Shown: in pieces, positions 51,156-60,404 of the stretch
How positions within the stretch are numbered: the stretch's first letter is position 1
Layout: the number at the start of each line of letters is the position of its first letter
DNA from: Caballeronia sordidicola
Lineage (GTDB): Bacteria > Pseudomonadota > Gammaproteobacteria > Burkholderiales > Burkholderiaceae
Length of the DNA stretch: 64,000 bases
Direction: 5' to 3'
Assembly (NCBI RefSeq): GCF_002220365.1
Contig: NZ_MTHB01000290.1
Location: forward strand, 43,867 to 107,866
Program-made: the position numbers and the translations under genes
The notes under the pieces: generated by a model
What the model saw: the letters and a program-made list of their open reading frames with translations, nothing else
The model's database searches: none
Told to the model about the DNA's origin: nothing

Positions 51156-51593
51156 TCAGCTGCGCTGCCCGCGGCCTTGCGCTTCCGTCGGCCGCAACTG
51201 GACGGCGAGTTTATCCAGCACGCCATTCACATATTTGTGGCCGTCGGAGCCGCCGAACGTCTTCGTCAGTTCGATTGCTTCGTTGATCACCACGCGATAC
51301 GGAATGTCGAGGTGATGCTTGAACTCGAACGCGGCGACCATCAGCACCGCGCGTTCGACCGGCGAAAGCTGTTCGAGCGGACGGTCGAGGCACGGCTGGA
51401 GTTCGGCGGAAATGGTGTCCGCTTCCTTGATCACGCCGTGCAGGATGGCGTCCAGATGTTCCTGGTCGGCTTTATCGAAGCCTTGCGCGCCGCGCAACTG
51501 CGCGTCGATCTCGCCGCCGGGCGCGCCCGACACCAGCCATTGGTAAAGCCCTTGCGTCGCGAGTTCGCGCGAGCGTCGTCGAGCGCTTTTCAT
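51156..51593 (-). CDS. nusB: Transcription antitermination factor NusB
   Basis: A 145-residue all-helical protein that binds the boxA of rRNA leaders with NusE. The start MKSARRRSRELATQGLYQWLVSG and the C-terminal VNEAIELTKTFGGSDGHKYVNGVLDKLA segment (in the form INEAIELTKTFGGSDG) are typical. Its ATG overlaps the ribH stop by 4 bp. The pairing of ribH and nusB is widespread in proteobacteria. Confidence 0.96.
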   Translation of the reverse strand: MKSARRRSRELATQGLYQWLVSGAPGGEIDAQLRGAQGFDKADQEHLDAILHGVIKEADTISAELQPCLDRPLEQLSPVERAVLMVAAFEFKHHLDIPYRVVINEAIELTKTFGGSDGHKYVNGVLDKLAVQLRPTEAQGRGQRS

Positions 51594-52093
51594 GCCCGGT
51601 CCTCGTCGTCTTCGTCTTCGTCGTCGCCGCCGAGTTGTTCCAGCGCGACCGACAGATTTGCCATTTCCACCGCCACGCGTGCTGCGTCGCGGCCTTTTTC
51701 CGTCATGCGGGCAACGGCTTGCTCGTCATTTTCGGTCGTCAGGACCGCGTTGGCGACTGGCGTGCCGAAGTCGAGCGCGATACGGGAAATGCCCGCGCCG
51801 CTTTCATTCGATACCAGCTCGAAGTGGTACGTTTCGCCGCGGATCACCGCGCCGAGAGCGATCAATGCATCGAACTGGCCGGATTCAGCCAGCTTTTGCA
51901 GCGCCAGCGGAATTTCGAGTGCGCCCGGCACGGTGACGAGCAGTACGTCTTCACCGATCACGCCAAGTCGTTCGAGTTCTTCCGTGCAGGCATCAACGAG
52001 GCCGTTGCAGACCGGTTCGTTGAAGCGCGATTGCACGATGCCGATGCGCAGTCCGTCGCCGTCGAGGTTCGGTTGATATTGTCCGATTTCCAT
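51590..52093 (-). CDS. ribH: 6,7-dimethyl-8-ribityllumazine synthase
   Basis: Condenses 5-amino-6-ribitylaminouracil with dihydroxybutanone phosphate to lumazine. The 167-residue protein has IGIVQSRFNEPVCNGLVDAC, the VPGALEIPLALQKLA phosphate-binding segment and GAVIRGETYHFELVSNES with the catalytic histidine. The last 15 residues are a very acidic tail (DDEDEDDEDRA in outline). Overlaps nusB; follows ribBA by 45 bp. Confidence 0.97.
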   Translation of the reverse strand: MEIGQYQPNLDGDGLRIGIVQSRFNEPVCNGLVDACTEELERLGVIGEDVLLVTVPGALEIPLALQKLAESGQFDALIALGAVIRGETYHFELVSNESGAGISRIALDFGTPVANAVLTTENDEQAVARMTEKGRDAARVAVEMANLSVALEQLGGDDEDEDDEDRA

Positions 52094-52138
52094 TATTTAT
52101 CCGTTTTCAGTGTGATGCAGTGTGGTGATTGGCGGTGG

Positions 52139-53311
52139 TCAGACAGAGCGCAAATGGGCGATGGAAGCAGGATCGGCCGAATCCGTCGAAGGCGTGGCGG
52201 GGCAACCCGGCATGGGGATGAACCCGGTCACCTCCAAGCCGTAACCCGACATGCTGCCGAGTCTGCGGGGATTCGACAGCACCTGCATCTTGCCTACGCC
52301 CAATTCGCGCAAGATCTGCGCGCCGATGCCATAGGTCTTGAAATCGACCGGCCGGCGTTTGAGTTCGGCCGCCTTGTCTTCGCGCTCGAACGCCTGGAAT
52401 ACATCAACGAGATGCTCTTTCGTGTCGCCGCAATTGAGCAGCACGATGGCGCCCAGGTCACGGTCGGCGATTTCCTTCATCGCGGCGTCGAGGGTCCAGG
52501 AGTGCGTGGACAAGTCCACTTCGAGCAGATCCAGCACCGACAGCGGTTCATGCACGCGCACCGGCGTTTCCCGTTCCGGCGACGGCTGGCCGCGCACCAG
52601 CGCAATATGCGGCGAACCGCTTGGCTGATCGCGATACAACACCGCGCGAAATGCCCCGTGCGCGGTCTGCATGGTGCGTTCCGCGACCCGCTCGACAATG
52701 GATTCCGTGCGCGAGCGGTAGTGAATCAGGTCTGCGATCGTGCCAATACGAATACCGTGCAGTTCGGCGAATTCGATCAGATCGGGCAGCCGGGCCATTT
52801 CGCCGTCGTCGCGGATCACCTCGCAGATCACCGATGCCGGCGTCAGGCCCGCCATCGCCGTCAGGTCGCAGCCCGCTTCCGTATGTCCCGCGCGCACCAG
52901 CACGCCGCCCGGTTGCGCCATGATCGGAAACACATGACCCGGCTGGACGATATGCTCGGCTTTGGCGTCGTGCGCGACCGCTGCCTGAATGGTGCGTGCG
53001 CGGTCCGAGGCGGAGATGCCGGTGGTCACGCCTTCGGCCGCCTCGATACTCACCGTGAACGCCGTCCCATACTGGGTGCCGTTTCGCTGCGTCATCAGCG
53101 GCAGGTTCAGCTGGCGGCAGCGGTCCTGCGTGAGTGTCAGGCAGATCAGTCCACGGCCGTAGCGCGCCATGAAATTGATCGCTTCCGGCGTCACGAAATC
53201 GGCGGCGATGACGAGATCGCCTTCGTTTTCGCGGTCTTCTTCGTCGACAAGAATCACCATCCGGCCAGCCTTCAGCTCGGCGATGATCTCTGGGGTGGAG
53301 GCGAGCGTCAT
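52139..53311 (-). CDS. ribBA: 3,4-dihydroxy-2-butanone-4-phosphate synthase with a degenerate GTP cyclohydrolase II domain
   Basis: A 390-residue protein. Residues 1 to about 205 are an intact RibB: DEEDRENEGDLVIAADF for metal binding, GLICLTLTQDRC, STGISASDRA-type segment (here TTGISASDRARTI) and PGHVFPI. It makes the four-carbon unit of riboflavin. The C-terminal half has the fold of GTP cyclohydrolase II (RVH at the start, GIGAQILRELGV near the end). In the stretch where active RibA has the zinc cysteines (usually C-x10-C-x-C after RVHSEC) this protein reads RVHEPLSVLDLLEVDLSTH, with no cysteine. That half is therefore expected to be inactive, the RibBX variant known in proteobacteria. A separate ribA must exist. 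The ATG at 53311 gives a proper start; the longer frame does not. Confidence 0.9.
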   Translation of the reverse strand: MTLASTPEIIAELKAGRMVILVDEEDRENEGDLVIAADFVTPEAINFMARYGRGLICLTLTQDRCRQLNLPLMTQRNGTQYGTAFTVSIEAAEGVTTGISASDRARTIQAAVAHDAKAEHIVQPGHVFPIMAQPGGVLVRAGHTEAGCDLTAMAGLTPASVICEVIRDDGEMARLPDLIEFAELHGIRIGTIADLIHYRSRTESIVERVAERTMQTAHGAFRAVLYRDQPSGSPHIALVRGQPSPERETPVRVHEPLSVLDLLEVDLSTHSWTLDAAMKEIADRDLGAIVLLNCGDTKEHLVDVFQAFEREDKAAELKRRPVDFKTYGIGAQILRELGVGKMQVLSNPRRLGSMSGYGLEVTGFIPMPGCPATPSTDSADPASIAHLRSV

Positions 53312-53445
53312 TTCGGTGGTCGTCCGGTGCGAGAAAGGGCGTATTTTACGCCACCGCCGATGCCAACGCGCCGGTTTTGCCGGTTTTGGGCTGGCGTTGG
53401 CCATCCGGCCGGGTATTGGCCGGACCTGAAGGCGGTCGGTCGCGC

Positions 53446-54207
53446 CTATCCCGGGCTCACGTAGGTATCGCCGACCATCAGGTGCACGATTTCATCTCCA
53501 TTGGTTTGCTGGACCTGCCGCTCGCCGGCCACCTCGCCGCGCCGCAGCACGACAATGCGATCGGCGATCGCAAAGATGTCGTGCAGGTTGTGCGAGATCA
53601 GGAGCACGGAGACGCCCTGGGCCTTCAACGCCGTAATCAACTCCATTACCTTGCGCTGCTCGGGCACGCCCAGCGCGGCGGTGGGCTCATCCATGATGAG
53701 CACCCGGGCGTTCCAGTAAATGGCCCGGCCAATTGCAATGGCCTGTCGCTGTCCGCCTGAGAGCATCTTCACCGGACCGCCGAGCTTGCGCTCGGGAATC
53801 ACGATGTCCAGGCGCTTCAGCACCTCGCGCGCGACCTGCGCCATGCGGGGCCGGTCGATGACCTGAAAGCCCAGCTGCCGGCGTAGCGGTTCGCGTCCCA
53901 GGAAGATATTGCTGCCGACGTCCAGGTTGTCGGCGAGCGCCAAGTCCTGATAGATCGTCTCGATCCCGCGAGCGCGCGCATCCTGCGGATCGCGCAATTG
54001 CAACGGCGCGCCGTCGAACAGCAGTTCGCCCTGGTCGGCCCGGTAGACGCCTGAAATGATCTTGATCAACGTCGACTTGCCGGCACCGTTGTCGCCGGCG
54101 AGCGCCAGCACTTCGCCCGGCAGCAGCTGCAACGACACGTGCTTGAGCGCCTCCACGCCGCCAAAGCGGATCGAGATATCGCGCACCTCCAGGATCGGCG
54201 TGGTCAT
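53446..54207 (-). CDS. Sugar ABC transporter ATP-binding protein (FrcA-like)
   Basis: A 253-residue ATPase with Walker A GDNGAGKST (38-46), signature LSGGQRQ, Walker B VLIMDEPTAALG and the H-loop LLISHN. It has a single nucleotide-binding domain, so it corresponds to FrcA rather than the double-domain RbsA/XylG type. The ATG overlaps the permease stop by 4 bp. It powers uptake of the ligand carried by the binding protein encoded upstream. The stop lies 134 bp before the ribBA start on the same strand. Confidence 0.92.
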   Translation of the reverse strand: MTTPILEVRDISIRFGGVEALKHVSLQLLPGEVLALAGDNGAGKSTLIKIISGVYRADQGELLFDGAPLQLRDPQDARARGIETIYQDLALADNLDVGSNIFLGREPLRRQLGFQVIDRPRMAQVAREVLKRLDIVIPERKLGGPVKMLSGGQRQAIAIGRAIYWNARVLIMDEPTAALGVPEQRKVMELITALKAQGVSVLLISHNLHDIFAIADRIVVLRRGEVAGERQVQQTNGDEIVHLMVGDTYVSPG

Positions 54208-55178
54208 TGGGCGCCTCCGAGACGGTCCTTGTATTGATCGATCAGGACCGACAGGATGATGACAATACCCACCACGATGAATTGCCAGAACGCGTTCACG
54301 TCGACGAACACCAGTCCGAACTGGATCACGGCGATGATCAGCGCGCCGATCAGCGTCCCGACGACATTGCCGGTCCCACCAAACAGGCTCGCGCCACCGA
54401 TCACCACGGCGGCGATCGAATCGAGCAGCATTGGCTCGCCGGCATTGGCAGCGCCTGCGGCGAAACGCGCGGTATAGATGATCCCGCCGACCGCGGCGAA
54501 CGCGGCCGCGATCAGGTACACCACGAGCAGGTGGCGTTTGACGTTGATGCCGGCCCGTACCGCCGACTGCGGATTGCCACCGATTGCGTAGGTGTACTGG
54601 CCGAAGCGCGTCTTCGAGAGCAGCAGATGCATGATCACTAGCAGCACCCCGGTCAGCACCACCGGTGTCCAGCCGGCGCCGAGCCACGCAAGACCGGTGT
54701 TGTCCACCGAGACAGTCATGCCGCTGCCGGCCGCGAGAAAGCCCGCACCTCGCGCCACGCCATACATGCCTAGCGTGCCGATAAAGGCCGGCACGCCAAG
54801 CCACGCGATCAGCACGCCGTTGACCAGCCCGGGAATCAGGCAGACCACGATGGTGAGCGGAATGGACACGATCAGGATCCACGGCGAGCCGCTGCCAAAC
54901 AGGGTGAATTGTGCGACACACACGGCCGCGAGTCCCATCACGAAACCCGCGGACAGATCGATGCCGGCCGTGATGATCACGAAAGTCTGGCCGATGGCGA
55001 GCAGCAGCGGAGCGGCGGCGGCAAGACCAATCGATTGCAGGTTGTAGGCGTTGAATAGAAACGACCGATGAGCCGAGATCTGCGCATATACCTCGAAAAA
55101 GGCGAGCAGGGCGGCCAGGAAGAGCCACGGCCATAGCTTGGTAATCAGCGCGATCTTGTCGAGACGCGAGTTATCCAT
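54204..55178 (-). CDS. Sugar ABC transporter permease (CUT2 family, RbsC/FrcC-like)
   Basis: A 324-residue membrane protein with about ten helices. It has GQTFVIITAGIDLSAGFVMGLAAV near residues 62-85 and the EAA-like GAINVKRH segment in the form YAIGGNPQSAVRAGINVKRHLL (about 195-216). This family forms the channel of simple-sugar ABC importers. Only one permease gene is present, so the transporter probably uses a homodimer. It starts 91 bp after the binding protein gene; a GC-rich stem lies in the gap. Sugar identity unknown. Confidence 0.92.
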   Translation of the reverse strand: MDNSRLDKIALITKLWPWLFLAALLAFFEVYAQISAHRSFLFNAYNLQSIGLAAAAPLLLAIGQTFVIITAGIDLSAGFVMGLAAVCVAQFTLFGSGSPWILIVSIPLTIVVCLIPGLVNGVLIAWLGVPAFIGTLGMYGVARGAGFLAAGSGMTVSVDNTGLAWLGAGWTPVVLTGVLLVIMHLLLSKTRFGQYTYAIGGNPQSAVRAGINVKRHLLVVYLIAAAFAAVGGIIYTARFAAGAANAGEPMLLDSIAAVVIGGASLFGGTGNVVGTLIGALIIAVIQFGLVFVDVNAFWQFIVVGIVIILSVLIDQYKDRLGGAQ

Positions 55179-55268
55179 GGAGTTATCCGCGTTGTCATGA
55201 GCAGAACCCGCGTGCGCGGCGGCGCACGCGGTGGAGACGATCTTTTCGCTTGAGCCACTCTGCGGAAG

Positions 55269-56249
55269 CTAGTTCGAATAGATGTATTGCTGCATGTCGG
55301 GCTTGTCGATATTGTTTTTATCGAGAACCTCGAAACCCGTGCTCTTGAGGGTGGGAATCTTTTTGCCATGAATGACGTCGGCGGCGTACTTGACGCCGTA
55401 GTAACCGATTTCGTCCGGGCGCTGTGCAATCGCGATATCGACCAGGCCGCTCTTGATTTGCTTGTCGATGCCTGGCACCGCATCGAATACGACCACCTTG
55501 ACGACGCCTTGTTTGCCCGCCGCCTTGACGCCTTGGGCCGCGCCGCTGCCGGAGAAGGTGTTGGCGCCGAATACGCCGGCGAGATTCGGATTACGCGCCA
55601 AAACTGCAGCTACGTGAGCCGCGGCCTGGTTGGCATCGTCCTCGTTGTACAGCGTTTGCAGCACGGTGATGTTCGGGTGCTTTTTCAGCTCCTGCGCGAA
55701 GCCTTCAGCGCGCGCGTCGGTGCTCGAGATGCCTGGCTTGTTGTTCTCGCAATAGACGGTGCCCTTGTCGCCGATAGCTTTGGCAAGCGCGCGTGCTGCG
55801 ACTCGGCCGCCTTCGAGATTATCTGAAGCGATATAAGAAAGCGGGAAATCCGCATCGCCCTTGCCCGTCTGATAATGTCCATCGCCGATATAGGTGTCGA
55901 CGGTAATGACCTTGATGCCGGCGTCGGCGGCTTCCTTCAGCGGCCCAATCAGCTGTTGCTTATCGACTGGCGAAATCAGCAGTACGTCAGGACGTTTGGC
56001 GATAAACGCCTTGAGGATCGGCACCTGCTCACTGGTGTTCCACTCTTTGGGAACCTGGAACAGCAACTCGACTTTCTCTTCCTTGGCGGCCCGTTCCGCG
56101 CCGCGATGCATTGTGAAGTAGAACGGATCAACTACACCGGGCAGGAGTGCAACCACCGGATGGGCAGCATCTGCCTGCGCGAGCCCCGGTAGCGAAAAAA
56201 CGATGATCGTCGAGGCCGCAACCATACAGCGGGAAACGAAACGCTTCAT
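55269..56249 (-). CDS. Periplasmic sugar-binding protein (ABC transporter, RbsB/FrcB-like)
   Basis: A 326-residue periplasmic protein of the type 1 sugar-binding fold. A signal peptide covers residues 1 to about 26 (MKRFVSRCMVAASTIIVFSL..., ending AQADA). The mature domain has the two-lobe Rossmann-like pattern: VALLPGVVDPFYFTMHRGAERAAKEE, DVLLISPVDKQQLIGPL, IKVITVDTYIGDG, and a second lobe with VFGANTFSGSGAAQGV. GGAGG lies 8 nt before the ATG and a promoter candidate is upstream. The ligand is probably a monosaccharide, such as fructose or ribose, but this is not shown by the sequence. Confidence 0.9.
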   Translation of the reverse strand: MKRFVSRCMVAASTIIVFSLPGLAQADAAHPVVALLPGVVDPFYFTMHRGAERAAKEEKVELLFQVPKEWNTSEQVPILKAFIAKRPDVLLISPVDKQQLIGPLKEAADAGIKVITVDTYIGDGHYQTGKGDADFPLSYIASDNLEGGRVAARALAKAIGDKGTVYCENNKPGISSTDARAEGFAQELKKHPNITVLQTLYNEDDANQAAAHVAAVLARNPNLAGVFGANTFSGSGAAQGVKAAGKQGVVKVVVFDAVPGIDKQIKSGLVDIAIAQRPDEIGYYGVKYAADVIHGKKIPTLKSTGFEVLDKNNIDKPDMQQYIYSN

Positions 56250-56334
56250 TTTGTCTTCCTCCAGTTTTTGAGTCCGACTTGCGACGCCCGACTTGTTCTA
56301 TACGCTCCATGGCGACTGCAATCGGTTGTTGGGC

Positions 56335-56363
56335 AGTATAGGCGCGAGCGGTGTCAGTGACCA
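56335..56363 (-). promoter_or_regulatory. Candidate promoter of the sugar ABC operon
   Basis: TGGTCA (56358-56363) and TATACT (56335-56340) on the minus strand, 17 bp apart, about 85 bp before the binding-protein ATG. Confidence 0.5.
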
Positions 56364-56890
56364 TTGGAATGACAACGCTAGTTACGGTGCAACTGATAGC
56401 GCTTTGGCGGTGTGGTGTTTAGTGATTTTAGTGATTCCGCGAAAAACTCCGGCTATGCCCACGGCGAGCATTGCAAACGGGTTTTTGCTCACAGCGATGA
56501 CCTGCATAAGCTGGTGGTGCATCGCGAGGGTCACTTGCCTGATCACGCCATTGCGGCGCATGGACCGATGGGCACCCGGGCGAGCATCCGGGCGGCGCGC
56601 AGATGAACCACGCCGCGCTCGCACGACAGTTGCTCTTGGTTGGATGTCGGCAGCGCCCACGCGCGATCGTCGCCTGGTTACGTGCCCGCGACGACATACA
56701 TTGCGACTAGCTTGTAGGACGAGCAGGCGGTGTCCATCTTAGCTAACCCTTCACAAGGACACTGGAGGGCAGCAGCCGGTGTATTGCCCGAACAACGAGG
56801 TCAGCTGTCGGACGCCATGCTGGAGCAGTCATCCGGCAACACGACGTTCGGCGACCTTGCTCTGCACGCGCCCCGTGTACACGCCTTCAA
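56364..56890. other. Intergenic stretch without a recognisable gene
   Basis: About 530 bp between the sugar ABC operon and ribE. Several overlapping short frames occur on both strands (for example 56412-56606 plus, 56382-56660 minus), but none has a ribosome-binding site and none resembles a protein I know. This may be decayed DNA left by the event that placed the transporter here. Confidence 0.4.
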
Positions 56891-57532
56891 TCAGCGTGCG
56901 GCCTGATGGTTATCATTCGACGTCGACAGAATCCGCTCCACATACCGCGCGATCAAATCGATTTCCAGATTCACCTTCGCCCCGGGCAACAAATGCCGCA
57001 ACGTCGTTACTTCCACCGTATGCGGAATCAGGTTGATCGAAAACTCGCAGCCATCGGGCCGGTCGTTCACGGTATTCACCGTCAGGCTTACGCCGTTCAC
57101 CGTCACTGAACCCTTGTAGGCCAGATACTTGCCGATATCGCGCGACGCGAGAATCCGCAGTTCATGTGACTCGCCAACAGGGGCGAAATGCGTTACTTCA
57201 CCAAGACCATCAACGTGTCCCGACACCAGATGCCCGCCCAGCCGGTCATGCGCACGCAACGCCTTTTCCAGGTTCACATCGCCGGGTTCGGACAGGCCAG
57301 CCGTCTTGTTCAGACTCTCGCGCGACACATCGACGGCAAACGACGCCGCCGACTTCTCGATCACGGTCATGCACGCGCCCTGGATAGAGATGCTGTCGCC
57401 AAGCTCCACGTCCGTGAGATCCAGCCCGCCGGAGGCGACCGTGAGGCGCACGCCGGTATCGGCATCGGTGGCTGAACCCAACGGCGTAACTGCTTCAATG
57501 CGGCCGAGCGCCGCGACAATTCCTGTGAACAT
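56891..57532 (-). CDS. ribE: Riboflavin synthase, alpha chain
   Basis: Dismutates two lumazine molecules to riboflavin and the pyrimidine precursor. The 213-residue protein has two similar lumazine-binding halves: MFTGIVAALGRIEAVT with GDSISIQGACMTV, and GLGEVTHFA with SVTVNGVSLTVN. It follows ribD by 33 bp on the same strand. In other naming schemes the gene is ribC. Confidence 0.96.
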   Translation of the reverse strand: MFTGIVAALGRIEAVTPLGSATDADTGVRLTVASGGLDLTDVELGDSISIQGACMTVIEKSAASFAVDVSRESLNKTAGLSEPGDVNLEKALRAHDRLGGHLVSGHVDGLGEVTHFAPVGESHELRILASRDIGKYLAYKGSVTVNGVSLTVNTVNDRPDGCEFSINLIPHTVEVTTLRHLLPGAKVNLEIDLIARYVERILSTSNDNHQAAR

Positions 57533-57565
57533 CGTCGAGCTTCCTTAGGTTATGCGTGTTGTGCG

Positions 57566-58702
57566 TCAGGTAATCGGTTTTGCGTCTGCGGGCGCGTCGG
57601 TTTTCACCACCGCGAAGCGCGCCAGGATGCGCAGATCATCACCCAGCCGGTCGATCCGGTGAAACCGCAGATGCGGCCGCGCATTGAGTGTATCGGGCGG
57701 CGTGAAATCGAACATGCCCGGCGCGTTGCCCAGCAAACTCGGCGCGAGATAGATCAGCAATTCATCGACGCATCCCTCGCGCAGCAGCGAGCCATTGAGC
57801 TTGTGGCCCGCTTCCACGTGCAGTTCGTTGATCCCGCGATCAGCGAGAATTCCAAGCATGGCGGGCAGGTCGACCTTGCCGTGCTCGTTCGTCAATGGCG
57901 TGAATTCGATACCGCGTTCGCGCAGTGCATCGGCTTTCGCGGGGTCGGGCTCAGCGCCGCAAAACACCCATGGCGGCGCGCCCTCCAGGATCCGGGCCGT
58001 GAGCGGCACGTCCAGGCGGCTGTCGATCAGCACGCGTTGCGGCTGACGGGGGGTGTCGATGGCGCGCACGGTGAGTTGCGGATCATCCTCCCTCACCGTG
58101 CCAATGCCCGTCAGGATCGCGCACGCCCGGGCACGCCATGCGTGACCATCGGCGCGCGCTGCTTCGCCGGTGATCCACTGGCTTTCGCCGGTCGGCAAAC
58201 CCGTGCGACCGTCCAGCGTTGCCGCGACCTTCATGCGTACCCACGGACGGCGGCGCGTCATGCGCGACAAAAAGCCGATGTTCATCTCGTACGCTTCGCT
58301 AGCCAGCAGGCCGCAGCGCACATCGATACCCGCATCACGGAGAATCGCCAGCCCGCGCCCGGACACCGCCGGATTCGGATCTTCCATTGCTGCGATCACC
58401 TTGGCGACCCGCGCGTCGATCAGCGCATGCACGCAAGGCGGCGTGCGGCCGAAATGGCTGCACGGTTCAAGCGTGACGTAGGCGGTGGCACCCCGCGGAT
58501 CGTGACCGCGCGCCCGCGCGTCTTTCAACGCGCGAACTTCGGCGTGATCCTGACCGGCGGGCTGCGTGAAACCTTCGCCGATGACCTCGCCGTCTTTCAC
58601 CAGCACGCAGCCGACGCGCGGGTTCGGCGTCGTCGTGTACATGCCCCGCGCGGCCAGGGCCAGCGCGCGCTCCATGTGCGAGAAATCGGTCTGCGAGAAC
58701 AT
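57566..58702 (-). CDS. ribD: Bifunctional diaminohydroxyphosphoribosylaminopyrimidine deaminase / reductase
   Basis: Performs the second and third steps of the pyrimidine branch of riboflavin synthesis. The 378-residue protein has an N-terminal deaminase domain with zinc ligands in DHAEVRAL and YVTLEPCSHFGRTPPCVHAL (about residues 51-92). The C-terminal reductase domain starts with RPWVRMKVAATLDGRTG and has WITGEAARADGHAWRARACAILTGIGTVREDDPQLTVR. All key residues are present. Transcribed from hemL towards ribE, 11 bp after the hemL stop. Confidence 0.96.
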   Translation of the reverse strand: MFSQTDFSHMERALALAARGMYTTTPNPRVGCVLVKDGEVIGEGFTQPAGQDHAEVRALKDARARGHDPRGATAYVTLEPCSHFGRTPPCVHALIDARVAKVIAAMEDPNPAVSGRGLAILRDAGIDVRCGLLASEAYEMNIGFLSRMTRRRPWVRMKVAATLDGRTGLPTGESQWITGEAARADGHAWRARACAILTGIGTVREDDPQLTVRAIDTPRQPQRVLIDSRLDVPLTARILEGAPPWVFCGAEPDPAKADALRERGIEFTPLTNEHGKVDLPAMLGILADRGINELHVEAGHKLNGSLLREGCVDELLIYLAPSLLGNAPGMFDFTPPDTLNARPHLRFHRIDRLGDDLRILARFAVVKTDAPADAKPIT

Positions 58703-58713
58703 GGCGGCGGCGC

Positions 58714-59997
58714 TTAAGCAGCGAGGCGGGCGAAGGCGCCGCGAGCGGCGTCGAGCGTCGCGTCGACGACGGCGTCGTCGTGGGCGATCGATACAAATCC
58801 TGCCTCATACGCCGATGGCGCGAAGTAGACGCCGGCATCGAGCATCTCGTGGAAAAACGCGTTGAAGCGCTTCGTGTCGCCCTGCGTGACTTCAGCGAAG
58901 CTCGCCGGGACGCGCTCGGCGAAATACAGGCCGAACATGCCGCCGATAGCGTCCGCCGAGAAGGGCACCTTGGCGTCCTTGGCAACTGATGAGAGGCCAT
59001 CGGCGAGACGGCGCGTTTGCTTCGTGAGCGTGTCGTAGAACCCTGGCGCCTGGATCAGTTGCAGCGTTTTCAACCCGGCCGCGACCGCGATCGGATTCCC
59101 CGACAGCGTGCCCGCCTGGTACACGCCGCCGAGCGGTGCGAGATGCGCCATGATGTCCCGGCGACCGCCGAACGCCGCCGCCGGCATGCCGCCGCCGATC
59201 ACCTTGCCAAGGCACGTCAGGTCCGCCGTGATGCCGTAGACCTGCTGCGCGCCGCCCAGCGCCACGCGAAAACCGCACATCACTTCATCGAAAATCAGCA
59301 CCGAACCGTACTCGTCGCAGCGCTCACGTAGCGCCTGCAGGAACTCGGGCGTGGCTTTCACGAGGTTCATGTTGCCTGCCACCGGCTCCACAATAATGGA
59401 TGCTATTTCCGCGCCGAACGCGGCAAACGCTTCGTTAAGCTGTTCGACGTTGTTGTATTCGAGCACGGTCGTGTGCTTGGCGATATCGGCGGGAACGCCT
59501 GCTGAGGTTGGGTTGCCGAAGGTCAGCAGACCCGATCCCGCTTTCACGAGCAGGCTGTCCGCGTGACCGTGATAACACCCTTCGAACTTGATGATCCGAT
59601 CCCGCTTCGTAAATCCACGCGCCAGGCGCAGCGCGCTCATGGTCGCCTCGGTGCCGCTCGACACCATGCGCACTTGTTCTATCGACGGCACCAGCTTGCA
59701 GATCTCTTCCGCGATCTCGATTTCGGATTCGGTCGGCGCGCCGAACGAAAACCCGTTCGCGAGCACACGCTGCACGGCCTCAAGCACCTCGGGATGAACG
59801 TGACCCAGGATCATCGGCCCCCAGGAACCGATGTAGTCGATGTACTGCTTGCCGTCGGCGTCCCAGAAATACGGGCCTTGCGCGCGTTCGATGAACCTCG
59901 GCGTGCCGCCGACCGAGCGAAACGCCCGCACCGGCGAGTTCACGCCGCCGGGAATGGTTTTCTGGGCGCGTTCAAAGAGAGCTTCATTTCTGGACAT
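58714..59997 (-). CDS. hemL: Glutamate-1-semialdehyde 2,1-aminomutase
   Basis: Converts glutamate 1-semialdehyde to 5-aminolevulinate in heme synthesis by the C5 route. The 427-residue class III PLP enzyme has the cofactor lysine in LGKVIGGGMPAAAFGG, plus GGVNSPVRAFRSVGG near the start, FEGCYHGHADSLLVK and TSAGVP. The ATG at 59997 (MSRNEALFERA) gives the family length; 21 extra codons upstream are not supported. First gene before ribD, with which it seems to be co-transcribed. Confidence 0.97.
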   Translation of the reverse strand: MSRNEALFERAQKTIPGGVNSPVRAFRSVGGTPRFIERAQGPYFWDADGKQYIDYIGSWGPMILGHVHPEVLEAVQRVLANGFSFGAPTESEIEIAEEICKLVPSIEQVRMVSSGTEATMSALRLARGFTKRDRIIKFEGCYHGHADSLLVKAGSGLLTFGNPTSAGVPADIAKHTTVLEYNNVEQLNEAFAAFGAEIASIIVEPVAGNMNLVKATPEFLQALRERCDEYGSVLIFDEVMCGFRVALGGAQQVYGITADLTCLGKVIGGGMPAAAFGGRRDIMAHLAPLGGVYQAGTLSGNPIAVAAGLKTLQLIQAPGFYDTLTKQTRRLADGLSSVAKDAKVPFSADAIGGMFGLYFAERVPASFAEVTQGDTKRFNAFFHEMLDAGVYFAPSAYEAGFVSIAHDDAVVDATLDAARGAFARLAA

Positions 59998-60404
59998 GAC
60001 GGGGCCTGCGCTGAATGACGGGTTCGGCTGGAGAGGGCTGCGGCCGCTGGCTTCGTTCAAGCCTGGATCTGCGCTGGGATCGGAACCGGCTGCGTCCGGC
60101 GCGTCTCTCGCGGCTGCAGGAAATCAAGATGAAATTGTACCGGAGTCGCTTGGCTTCAGCCCGCGACGCTGCGTCCTGGTGCTGCATTCCAAACAGACGG
60201 CCGTGAGGCTTGTGAAAGCAGGGCGCGTACAATGCACACTGTTTTAAGGCTCTGTTTAAGCCGTTCGCTTGCACGCCGGACGTGGCCCTTGCGAGGGTTT
60301 TTGCACTCGCTTCGTATTTGTTTCGTGGTCGTTTCGCCTTTTGTCGTTCGTCATTCGCCCGTCCCGAAAACCGCGCCTTTTCCTCAAGCCTCCTTTCGCC
60401 TCTC
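59998..60404. other. Divergent promoter region hemL/MFS transporter
   Basis: About 400 bp between two divergent genes. No gene and no clear promoter pair was identified. The short frames here have no ribosome-binding sites. Confidence 0.4.
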
